From: Orbilia blumenaviensis
Lineage: Eukaryota; Ascomycota; Orbiliomycetes; Orbiliales; Orbiliaceae
Length of the DNA: 64,000 nt
NCBI GenBank assembly: GCA_036872755.1
Contig: JAVHNS010000008.1
Span: 1,984,001 to 2,048,000 of the forward strand
Reading direction: 5' to 3'
Below are positions 49,799 through 58,491 of this stretch, in pieces. The position numbers were made by a program, and so were the translations under genes. Below the pieces are notes generated by a model. It was given only the letters and a program-made list of their open reading frames with translations. It was not told the origin of the DNA and ran no database searches. How positions within the stretch are numbered: the first letter of the stretch is position 1; every line of letters starts with the position of its first letter.

Positions 49799-51535
49799 TC
49801 AGACTCCACCCTTTCCAACTAAGCTCACAGCTTGTTCTGCTATCTTTTTCATCTCTGAGATTATAAAGGTGCGGACGGGTTGCTTTTCTCGAAGCAAGTT
49901 CCTATAACCTTCGACAAAAAATTGAATCATGCGAACTGCATGTGCAACTCGGTACAAACCCGTGACATACTTGTGCCCAGCAGTCCATGGGGTTGACTCG
50001 TCACCCAAAACACCATCGTCAAGCTGCTCAATTGCAAAAATGAAGTTATCTCTTAAGATCTGGTTCTCTCTGTCGTATTGCTTCCAGGCCCTTGCTACCG
50101 CCTTCCGGTTATTAGTCATTTTAAATAAATTTGGAACCATGTCGAGGAGATGATTGCTGACTGTGGTTGGCTGATTGATAGCTGCCTGTAGTGGAACGGT
50201 TTCGGCCAATTCCCAGTCGATTATTCCCGTGATTTGAAGCTCTCTATCGCAAATTATATTCAAGTCCTATAATCAAGGCTATTGTCAGTAATTTCGAATA
50301 TAACAAGGGTTCAAAGCACTGTGATATCTCTATTCTCACCGTAATGTCCTTATGAGCTAGATAGCAAATAGACTCAAACCTAGGGTCAATGATCTTTGGG
50401 ATGGCTTTTTCAAGGTAGTTTAGAACTTCCGTATGAAGATTTGTCTCACTCCTAGTAAACCCCAAGCTATTTGCTTCCTTTACAAGGAGAGTTCTAGCAT
50501 GGCGTAGAGTGCCTAGAAGACTCGACGTAAAGGTCGATGGAGGCACAGATTTTAGAGACGTCTTCAACGTAACCATTTGGAGGGGTCGATCCTGAGAGCC
50601 ATGGAAGAAGCCTGCTTTTTTCTTCAGTGTGTATTCCCCCTTGGCAGATGGGTATCTAAGGAGCTCGATTTCAAAGCGGGCCAAATGTCGCTGAAACCTC
50701 ATTTCCTGCTCAACCTGTGCGGACTCAGGTTTTCCAGCCGCCAGGAGTTCATTTTGAGTGTTAAGTTCTTGCCCCTCTAGTTTATCCATTACATACCAAG
50801 GCTTTCCGAACTTGTTCGCCTTTGAGGTCCTAGTGTCCCATAGCCGGATCCGAGGGACGGGGACACCTGTATTTTCATATGTCCACAAGTTTGTGGCTAT
50901 CTCCCTAACCAGATGATCTGGAGTATTGGCAAACTCCCTACGCAAGACCCAAAATTATATTAGCATTGGAACTGCGTGTGTTATAACTTTTGTAATGGAA
51001 TAACCCTGTCTTACTTAGACCACTCGTAATGCGACTGTCCCGTCTTGAGTAGCCATCTGGTCCCGTCGTCGAAGAGAAGGGTGACAATATAATTGCGACA
51101 CCCAACAAGTATTTTTTCATCCTCATCAACATGGCACTGATAATAATTCCCACGGGCCTTTTCACACAGTCGTAGAATATAACCAACATCCCTCGAAGCG
51201 AGGTCGATTCGAGATACTCTCCTCCTTTCTTTCTTCTCTGTAGTAGTCCAGTAGTTTATCACACTTGGAGGCGGTAGAAATCCAGTCTCCTCATTGAACC
51301 ATCTACCGCTGGGAGGGCTGTTGGAATACTCCCAGTAGTCTCTCTTCTGGTACTTATCCCCAGCAGGAGCGTCTGAGCGAAGTCCCGGTCCCACCTGTCG
51401 ATACTGTGAACTCCCTGTAGGTGGTACTTCCCAAGGCGGATGCCTCTTCTCGCGAATATCGTATTTGTATACGTAACCATCCAAGCTGGATTCGGGGTCT
51501 AGTTCCTGAATCTTTCGTTTCATAGCTTTCGCCAT
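49799..51535 (-). CDS. APH-fold (aminoglycoside phosphotransferase/choline-kinase-like) protein
   Basis: Exons 51535-51015, 50937-50340 and 50266-49799 total 1587 nt, 528 aa. The first 130 residues are family-specific (DGYVYKYDIREKRHPPWEV). The kinase-like fold then begins with YIVTLLFDDGTRWLLKTGQ, LVREIATNLWTYENTGVPVP and WYVMDKLEGQEL. The catalytic loop HKDITDLN fits the Brenner HxDxxxxN pattern and is rebuilt by the exon 2/3 junction; ITGIIDWELAETVP supplies the metal-binding Asp and the Trp/Glu typical of fungal APH proteins. The glycine-rich loop is weak. The C-terminal helices are long and basic. Substrate unknown; such proteins are abundant in Pezizomycotina and need not act on drugs. 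It is convergent with the coiled-coil gene, 272 bp apart. Confidence 0.82.
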
Positions 51536-52272
51536 CTTGGTCTATAGTATGATAGCTATGTGTCCAGTTCGTTAAATAAAGGCGTATTTAAGATATATAT
51601 AGAGGTGGGTATAGATAAGTCGAAGTAAAAAATATATATATCGAAAACAATGGAAGGATTATAAACCTTTATATACGATAAATGAGCAATTGCTTTTGAG
51701 AAAGAAATTGGTTTCACGAGTGGAGGCTCGCAACTAAATTTCGTATCCTTCGACTCCGTCCCTGAGTGTTGGACCTTTCATATACGGCATAGCCATAACA
51801 CTACTTCGCACAAACCAAGGCAGCTCAGGCCACTGTAGACACACACACATATACACACACATATACACACACACATATATATATACATATATGCACCTTA
51901 TAAGATACCCAACTATGCATCACACAACGTATCAGAGATTTTCGTAGCTACGTAAGTACCTCTTTAGTAGATACTCCTAGGTTCACACATCTTGGCAAGA
52001 CAGGCAGGACTGTATCGAGATATGGGATTCTCTGCCTTAATATACTCCTATGTGTATATTATATGCTACTGAAGAGCGAGTGTCGCTGGGTTGCGGTGCG
52101 TGTGCTATAATTCAGTCATTTTCCAGAGCAGCTAGCTACACAGCGTGATGTCTTCCATTGTAATCTCTCGCCATCTCACCTTTCACTCGCTCCAGGTTCC
52201 TATACTATTACTTCAACTATCTCATATCTTATGCCTCCTATGTATTCGGACTAACCATCGCTCGGCCTTGCT
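51536..52272. other. Divergent intergenic region with CA/TA microsatellite
   Basis: About 0.7 kb between divergent genes. A mixed dinucleotide tract of AC and AT occupies 51839-51892. No other structure is seen. Confidence 0.6.
51839..51892. repeat. AC/AT microsatellite
   Basis: Compound dinucleotide repeat about 54 bp long, AC-rich on the left and AT-rich on the right. Confidence 0.8.
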
Positions 52273-54108
52273 ATGGAAGTGTCACCAAACTCTTCGCCCA
52301 CGCGAGCGAAGCCAGCGACATTGTCTCCACGATCACCCGTCGAACGCCCTAAGCCCAGGAAGAAGAAGAATAAATCGTCTCTATCTTCCTTTAAAGGTCA
52401 ACGGTTCTACCCACCCGGAAGTCCTGAAACTTCCGGCGATTCTTCTAAAGGAAGAAAGAGTCGAAGCAATCTTATAACATGGCAAGAGTTTGTTATGGAC
52501 GGCTTCGGGCCGACAATGTCTTTGGCTTCACTTGTGAGCTGGCAGGACATGCTTTCTTATTCTCCACCACCCCATGGTGGCGATGGTTCTAGTACTCCGC
52601 CAGAGATTCGAGACGCCCTCTACGCAAAGAAGAAGAGAAATACTCGAGAACTATTTGTGAGGGGAATCCAATCTCTCACCTCAAGCAAAGGCAAAAGTTC
52701 GCAAAAAACACAAGCGGGAAACATTACTGGTCGGCAACACTCTTCATCTCCTAGAAACACTGGGAAACCTTTGGTAGCCTCTTTTGGGAAAGCTTCCACA
52801 TTCAGCGCGGGTCAAAAGCCCGTTATTCACGAAAACTCTAAACGACGTAGGTGGTCCGGTATCTCATTTTGGTGGTGGGTAGAATTCAACCTAAACAACT
52901 ATGCCGGTGATTTAGGCTTTAGCATTCAATCGAAATCCTTGAGTAACTGGGCTTTGAGAGCAAAGGAATTCTTGAGTCTAAAGAAGAGCTCTTCGAAGAA
53001 AGGAAAGGGCATAGCTAAGCCGTCAACACAAACACCAGAGTATCATTCCTCCTCCTCCTCATCTGGTTCTAGCTCACCTAATCCTCGCCGTCGTTTGCTC
53101 GCGAGAGAAAACACGCCGAATAAGATAACGGTCCGGAGGGCAAGTCACCAACCTGAACCGATTTCCCTGGTTTCGCCGGTCTCCAGTGCTAGTGGGAGCG
53201 CAGTGTCCATTACAAAACCTGTGTCTGGCTGGACATTCCTTGCGCCACCTGGTCAGCCCCCTAGCCCAGGAAATGGCCTCCCGACCCCGCCAGCATCGCT
53301 ACAGCCCCCTGCGCAACTTGTTTTGGACGCAGCGACTCTCCAAGAACCGCCAGTTCCTCCTATGAGCCCGCTATCTCGCCATCGTAGTATCGCCGCAAAC
53401 CCAAATGAAGATAAGGGCCCAACGGCCCTTGGCAATGACCTATTGGAGCCACGAATGAGTGTGGCTGATTCCACAAAGTCCCACGAGACACTTTGGAGGC
53501 GAAGTATGAGTTCACCAAGTATCTCCAGTTCATATACTTCGCTGTCGATGCCAGGAGGCGGCTCGCGCCACTCCTCTATCTGGGACTATCGAGGATCCAT
53601 AGTCTCTATTCCTCGAGGCTCCATCGTATCAATGGAAGATGCGAAGCGAGCTCTACTCGCGAATTTGACAGGTAACCTTACGCACGATTCGAAGGCGCGT
53701 GAAGAGACAATTCACAAACGGATCAGTGATACGCCAATCCATACTCATGTAAATGGCATGTTTTTCTCATCCGGCCATCTCGCTCCGTTCCACATGGAAC
53801 CAGCAAAACCTGACATGCCAGTGTTGGCCAGTGAGCCGGAGCCAGAACAACAAGAGCCGCCACCCCGTAGGGCTACTATAGGTGAAAGGATGCCTTCAAT
53901 CGTTAAGAAGGACCATATGGAAATCTATAGTCATCCTTATTTCGAGGTTGTGCCAAGCGAGCGGCACAGAAGTCTGAGCAGTGTAACATTTGGGAGCCGA
54001 TCCAGATACGTGCAAAGACAGTCAACGATGGATAGTATAGGAAGCTTTCAAACCGCTTTAGACGGTACCAAAGATCCGATTGAAGATGTTTCTTTTGCTT
54101 CTTTCTAA
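52273..54108 (+). CDS. Basic Ser/Pro-rich hypothetical protein, single exon
   Basis: 611 aa without introns. It starts MEVSPNSSPTRAKPATLSPR and is basic near the start (RPKPRKKKNKS). A conserved-looking block follows (ITWQEFVMDGFGPTMSLASL, then SWQDMLSYSPPPHGG and PPEIRDALYAKKKRN). A hydrophobic aromatic segment (SGISFWWWVEFNLNNYAG) sits near residue 195. The remainder is disordered, with poly-Ser (SSSSSSGSSSPNPRRR), PPSPGNGLPTPPASLQPP and repeated RGSIVSIPRGSIVSM. Many SP and RRxS motifs suggest phosphorylation. I do not recognise a named family; the spaced tryptophan blocks look like a conserved ascomycete protein. Start chosen as the first Met of the open frame; no acceptor-like sequence precedes it. 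Confidence 0.6.
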   Translation: MEVSPNSSPTRAKPATLSPRSPVERPKPRKKKNKSSLSSFKGQRFYPPGSPETSGDSSKGRKSRSNLITWQEFVMDGFGPTMSLASLVSWQDMLSYSPPPHGGDGSSTPPEIRDALYAKKKRNTRELFVRGIQSLTSSKGKSSQKTQAGNITGRQHSSSPRNTGKPLVASFGKASTFSAGQKPVIHENSKRRRWSGISFWWWVEFNLNNYAGDLGFSIQSKSLSNWALRAKEFLSLKKSSSKKGKGIAKPSTQTPEYHSSSSSSGSSSPNPRRRLLARENTPNKITVRRASHQPEPISLVSPVSSASGSAVSITKPVSGWTFLAPPGQPPSPGNGLPTPPASLQPPAQLVLDAATLQEPPVPPMSPLSRHRSIAANPNEDKGPTALGNDLLEPRMSVADSTKSHETLWRRSMSSPSISSSYTSLSMPGGGSRHSSIWDYRGSIVSIPRGSIVSMEDAKRALLANLTGNLTHDSKAREETIHKRISDTPIHTHVNGMFFSSGHLAPFHMEPAKPDMPVLASEPEPEQQEPPPRRATIGERMPSIVKKDHMEIYSHPYFEVVPSERHRSLSSVTFGSRSRYVQRQSTMDSIGSFQTALDGTKDPIEDVSFASF

Positions 54109-54572
54109 AGATTACTTGGCTTTTTGTACCATGGCACGCCAAAATTGCGCTTTCCTACCCTTTCTTATATCGTTTATCAAATCACCGTTGACTCAGCTAG
54201 AGCCATTGCATAGGCTGTTGAAGAATTGCTACCTTGGGAAGCTGCCTCCGGAGATTCTAACCGCTTGTCCATTTTCATAGTTGAGAAATAGAAAGAAGGA
54301 TGAACTTTGAAAGGCCTTGCATCTTGGGCATTTATATATATATATATATACTCCCCTAGCCGTAGAATTGATTTTGCAGCGTCAGGTCAAATTATTTCCC
54401 TATATTGCTAAGGATGTGTTGCCTATGTTGGAATCGTATTGCTACATCCGCTAGCCTGTTTCGGGATCCCAGCCGACCAAACGATCTCTTGGGACCCAAA
54501 TTTTCCGTTTGAGAAACCTCGCGATTTTAGACTCTGGTTTGTTCCATTGCATTCGACCATCAATCCAACGAG
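54109..54572. other. Intergenic with short TA microsatellite
   Basis: About 0.46 kb. A TA run lies at 54333-54350. It holds the 3' flank of the preceding gene and the promoter of the next. Confidence 0.55.
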
Positions 54573-57185
54573 ATGGAGAAGTCCTCGTCGAAGAGGCGCC
54601 ACGATAGCTCCAACCCAAACCCAACCTCTAAGCGGTCACAACCTTCGCGATCATCACCTAAAAGATCCAAGGAATCCTCAAAATCTAAAAAGTCGGAGTC
54701 GGAGACATCATCAGCGACCAAGAAATCCGCATCGGACCCTGTACGGTTACATATCACGCCTCTAACAGCGGAATCTGCAAAGGCGATTGTGGCGGCAGAA
54801 CATCTGTCTACCGCTTCATTCCATGGGATCGATACATTCCCCGAGAAGAGCTATGGTTTTATCACAGTACCACGAGCGGAGGCAGAGGCGCTGAGGAAGA
54901 AGTACAATGGGACCGTATTTCGAGGGGTCAAGATGAGCGTTGAAGAGGCTAGACCAGCTAAGGAGGCTGTTTTGAGTCCGAATAGGGACGGAGCAGAGGA
55001 TGTTAAAGGAAAGGGCGCGCTAAAGAGGGGCAAGAAGGAGGAAGGGGTTCTTCCCGGGTTCGAGCTACCAGAAGGGAGGCAGGTCAAGCGGGGCTGGACT
55101 AAAGATGCCGCTTTAAAAGGTGGCAAGAATAAGATAAACCCTGCGGCGGGTTCCTCTGAGTGTCTTTTCAAGACAGTTCTGCCCCCTGTTATCGCAGCAG
55201 AGATGAAGAAGTCGGATTTTGGGGAGGATAAAGCGAGTAAGAAGAAGAAATCCCAGGGTAGGGTGGTGAAGAACCAGGTGGTTGTCAAGGAATTCAAAAA
55301 TTCAACAAAGTTTCCATCGTTCCTCAAGATGAGTAGCCTACCGACAGACTCCGTGGAGAGAAGTGCAGAATTCGTAGAAGGCGTTGGGTGGGTCAACGAT
55401 GCTGGTGAGGTCATTGAAGGCCCGCCTGCGAAAAGGAGAAGGTTCAGCTCCGACGAAGAATCCTCAAAGGAAACTGAGGAGGGACGAAGCGGGTCGTCTA
55501 GCGAAGATGATGGGAAGGGATCTGACGACTCATCCGAAGGAACCGACGCTCGCTTGACTAAATCTAACTCCTCCACCAGCTCGAGCTCTGGTCCCGATAG
55601 TAGTGAGAGTGAGGACGACGATTCGGATAGTAGTGATGAAGATGAAAGTGCGGATGACTCTAAGGAAGCGCCATCAGGGAAAGCGAGATCAACCCCCGGA
55701 ACCATCGGTGAGGCGTCACCGAAAACTTCGGAATCTAGTCTATCTGAATCTACTTCAAACGCTGAACCGGAACCGGAATCGGAATCGGAGTCGGAGTCAG
55801 AATCAGGGTCTGAGGCAGAAGCAAAAGAATCGCAGAAGCCAGACACGGCCTCAGCGGCTGAAACACCAGCCAAAAAAACATCCTCAAACTTCGCGAATCT
55901 GACAAATATCTTCAAGCCGAAGCTGTCTTTAGATACGGAGGCAAGCAACCAATTCAAATTCTTCGGGGCTGACCTGGACGAAAGTGATGAGCAAGAGGGG
56001 GGTGCTGGGAGCGATATGGATGAGGACCAACCCCCCTCCTCAAATCGTTTCGACGATAGTGTTCTATATACTCCAATTACTCCTCAGGCAGAGCGATATC
56101 GGTCTGGAGCGCCGACGCCAGATACAGCTATTGCGCCCCGTTTTAAAGATTTTCTACCCTTCCCTAAGGACTTTGAGATTTCAATTAAACGAAATTATTT
56201 CCCAACGGTTACAGCCGATCAAATAGAGGCCTTACGGAAGCCTTCTAAGGGTGTCCGATTGTTGTTTCCACACACATATGATGACAACTTGCACGCAATA
56301 TCCATCTGGAGCTCCGTCAAGCTACCCAAGATCCTAACGACTGGAGAGCTACCTGAAAAGCAAACCACTTCCGCGCAAGAAACAGATAATCCTAAGGTTA
56401 CGGAAGATATTGAGATGGAAGAACCAAGGGAACAATCGAAGCCCCCCCAGGTTACTCGGCAACCTGTATTTGCCCCGAAACAAAAGGATAACTTCGCACC
56501 AACTGAGATTGAACAACCAAAGACCGGCTCTGGAAGCAAAATTGTCGGTTGGGCTGGGAAGAAGAAAACTTTTGATGATGATGATGATTTTGACATGACT
56601 GATGCTCCTGCCCCGATACCGCCTAAGGCTAAAACAGGGGTTGGGAGCGGCGTTGTTGGTTGGGCTGGTAAAAAAATGACAGTTGACAACCATGGCAACG
56701 ATTTTGCCGCTTCACCGGCTATCGATCATCAAGCGAGAGCTAAAACTGGCGCTGGGAGTGGTGTAACTGGGTGGGCCGGAAAAAAGAAGACATTTGATGA
56801 CAATGATGAAGAAGAACTCAGCGCTGTAGCAGAAGCTTCGGTCAGGGCTAAAACTGGCGCTGGGAGTGGAGTTACTACTTGGGCAGGAAAAAAGAAAACA
56901 TTTGACGACGATGATGATGATGAAGACAGGGACGCCGCTGACACGTTGATTTCGAATACGCCTAAAATATCTGCCCCGGTTCGAAAATCGCAAGCTCGGA
57001 ATCTAGGAGACGATGAATCTGAGAGTAAGAAGGTGCAGTTACCCATAGCTCAAATGTGGGAAAAGGTCTTCTATGAAAATAGAGGGGACTGGAATAGGCA
57101 GTGGAAGAGAAAGAGACGCGAGGTCGCCAAAGCCAAGAGAAAGAAGGAGAAAGCAAAACGAGGGTGGGGTGCAGTATTTGTGTAA
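54573..57185 (+). CDS. Acidic Ser-rich nucleolar-type protein with RRM-like N-terminus and KTGxGSG repeats
   Basis: 870 aa, single exon. A basic Ser/Lys N-terminus precedes a possible RRM-like fold (about 55-128): VRLHITPLTAESAKAIVAAE, FHGIDTFPEKSYGFITVPRA, EALRKKYNGTVFRGVKM. A region PEGRQVKRGWTKDA leads to long Ser/Asp/Glu tracts (about 295-430), as in SRP40/Nop-type nucleolar proteins. Residues about 650-790 carry four copies of a block with KTGxGSxxxxWAGKKKTFDDD. The C-terminus (PIAQMWEKVFYENRGDWNRQ then Lys/Arg-rich) is the most conserved-looking part and is typical of fungal proteins annotated as SRP40-like suppressors. Role in ribosome biogenesis is inferred. No intron is needed. Confidence 0.65.
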   Translation: MEKSSSKRRHDSSNPNPTSKRSQPSRSSPKRSKESSKSKKSESETSSATKKSASDPVRLHITPLTAESAKAIVAAEHLSTASFHGIDTFPEKSYGFITVPRAEAEALRKKYNGTVFRGVKMSVEEARPAKEAVLSPNRDGAEDVKGKGALKRGKKEEGVLPGFELPEGRQVKRGWTKDAALKGGKNKINPAAGSSECLFKTVLPPVIAAEMKKSDFGEDKASKKKKSQGRVVKNQVVVKEFKNSTKFPSFLKMSSLPTDSVERSAEFVEGVGWVNDAGEVIEGPPAKRRRFSSDEESSKETEEGRSGSSSEDDGKGSDDSSEGTDARLTKSNSSTSSSSGPDSSESEDDDSDSSDEDESADDSKEAPSGKARSTPGTIGEASPKTSESSLSESTSNAEPEPESESESESESGSEAEAKESQKPDTASAAETPAKKTSSNFANLTNIFKPKLSLDTEASNQFKFFGADLDESDEQEGGAGSDMDEDQPPSSNRFDDSVLYTPITPQAERYRSGAPTPDTAIAPRFKDFLPFPKDFEISIKRNYFPTVTADQIEALRKPSKGVRLLFPHTYDDNLHAISIWSSVKLPKILTTGELPEKQTTSAQETDNPKVTEDIEMEEPREQSKPPQVTRQPVFAPKQKDNFAPTEIEQPKTGSGSKIVGWAGKKKTFDDDDDFDMTDAPAPIPPKAKTGVGSGVVGWAGKKMTVDNHGNDFAASPAIDHQARAKTGAGSGVTGWAGKKKTFDDNDEEELSAVAEASVRAKTGAGSGVTTWAGKKKTFDDDDDDEDRDAADTLISNTPKISAPVRKSQARNLGDDESESKKVQLPIAQMWEKVFYENRGDWNRQWKRKRREVAKAKRKKEKAKRGWGAVFV
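56520..56920 (+). repeat. Four-copy coding repeat, KTGxGS...WAGKK
   Basis: Copies begin near 56523, 56631, 56742 and 56850, each about 108-111 nt apart. Each reads KTG-G-S, four residues, WAGKK, then an acidic run; copy 2 has MTVDN instead of the acid run. Confidence 0.75.
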
Positions 57186-57425
57186 ACGTGCATTTCCTTT
57201 ACCTTCGGTGTGTTATGTATTTTATTATCATGCATATTACTTAGGCGATTAGACCTGTAAGATAATGAGGAAGGATGTCGAGATTTTGAAACCATAATTT
57301 TGCATTAGACCCAAGCGGGTGCATGGTTCCACGAAAATAGCCTTTCATCCCATCTTTAAACTTCATCTCCAACCCCAAAACTCTGATCTGATTGCAAAAG
57401 TACAACAACATCAACACCACACTGC

Positions 57426-57869
57426 ATGCCCATGATGAATGGCGCTTTTACCCATGGTGTCGGTGTAGACATCCTCCATCTACCTCGCCTTTCATCCCTC
57501 CTTTCCCGGAGACCTGTCCTACAATTCGCACGTCGAATCTTGACACAAAATGAACTTGCTGAATTCCAAAGATTATCACCTCCAGAACATGACAATCCGA
57601 CTTCCTTGCTGTCAGATACTCGGCTCCGGTTTCTAGCTACGCGATGGGCAGCCAAAGAGGCAGCTTATAAAGCTTCTGTGAATCTTATACCAAGAACAAA
57701 AGAGCAATGGATGGGGTGGAAGAACTTTGATATTACGAGAGGACCGCACGGCGAGCCCTTACTAACTATCAGAGATGGCATCGGCGAGAGGATCGGAGAT
57801 GGCCAGCTGTCTATATCGCATGATGGAGAATACGTGGTTGCTTTTGCTATGGTACCGCACAAGCTTTAA
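57426..57869 (+). CDS. PPT2: Holo-[acyl-carrier-protein] synthase (mitochondrial-type 4'-phosphopantetheinyl transferase)
   Basis: 147 aa, single exon. Transfers the 4'-phosphopantetheine arm of CoA to a Ser of acyl carrier protein, in fungi the mitochondrial ACP. AcpS signatures are complete: GVGVDILHLPRLSSLL with the Mg-binding Asp, RRILTQNELAEFQ, and RFLATRWAAKEAAYKA with the Glu/Lys of the second motif. GWKNFDITRGPHGEPLL and LSISHDGEYVVAFAMV follow. The N-terminus (MPMMNGAFTHG) is short with no strong presequence, as in yeast Ppt2. Two Met codons compete at the start. The gene begins 240 bp after the preceding stop, on the same strand. Confidence 0.92.
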   Translation: MPMMNGAFTHGVGVDILHLPRLSSLLSRRPVLQFARRILTQNELAEFQRLSPPEHDNPTSLLSDTRLRFLATRWAAKEAAYKASVNLIPRTKEQWMGWKNFDITRGPHGEPLLTIRDGIGERIGDGQLSISHDGEYVVAFAMVPHKL

Positions 57870-58491
57870 CCCTTTTATCAGATAAATTTTACTTTTCACT
57901 GCCAAATGTATAGTATTCCGAGGCTGAATTGATTAAGCAGGCCACGCTCTCTGGTCTGGGAATGTACATGAAAGAAGCATGATAAAAACGTAGACGTGAA
58001 GAATGAAAATTAGAAAAAAAAAGTAGCATGGAAGGGTGCACAGCCATGCGCTGCAATGGCTGTCGGAATTATCAAAGAAAATACCGCTTGTTCATAAGGA
58101 AATATATGCGGAACAAAAAACATTATAGTATGATAGAGACAAGAAAAAAAAATATGCTCTTCACCTCGAGGATCCCAGATTTGTTTCATTCCGATTTGCC
58201 TTTTCATCCTTGGGACCATTTGAAAAAAAAAAAAAAAAAAAAAAAAAAAGGGAAAAAAGGAAAAAGTATTTCATGCCGTTGAGCTAACTCCCCTAGACGC
58301 CGATTGAAACCCTACAGGGAAGAGGGAAATATAAAGAAGACAAAGGAAATTGCGAAGGTAAGAGGAGTATGAAAAAGTGATAGATATATATAAAAGGAAC
58401 CGAAGGGGAAAGAGGTGGAGGGGCTAGCGCACTACGCCATGTTTATGTATATATATGCTTATAATCGTAAAAATACGATGCATCCGAGCGT
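57870..58491. other. Convergent 3' intergenic region with 27-nt poly-A
   Basis: About 0.6 kb between converging genes. A homopolymer of 27 A occupies 58223-58249 and further A-rich stretches flank it. No coding frame is supported. Confidence 0.6.
58223..58249. repeat. Poly-A tract, 27 nt
   Basis: Uninterrupted homopolymer in the convergent 3' region; length is prone to sequencing error. Confidence 0.8.

Noticed and set aside
54851..55957. 368-codon minus-strand frame
   Set aside because: Antisense to the Ser/Asp/Glu-rich region of the nucleolar-type protein; poly-Ser mirrored composition, no motif.
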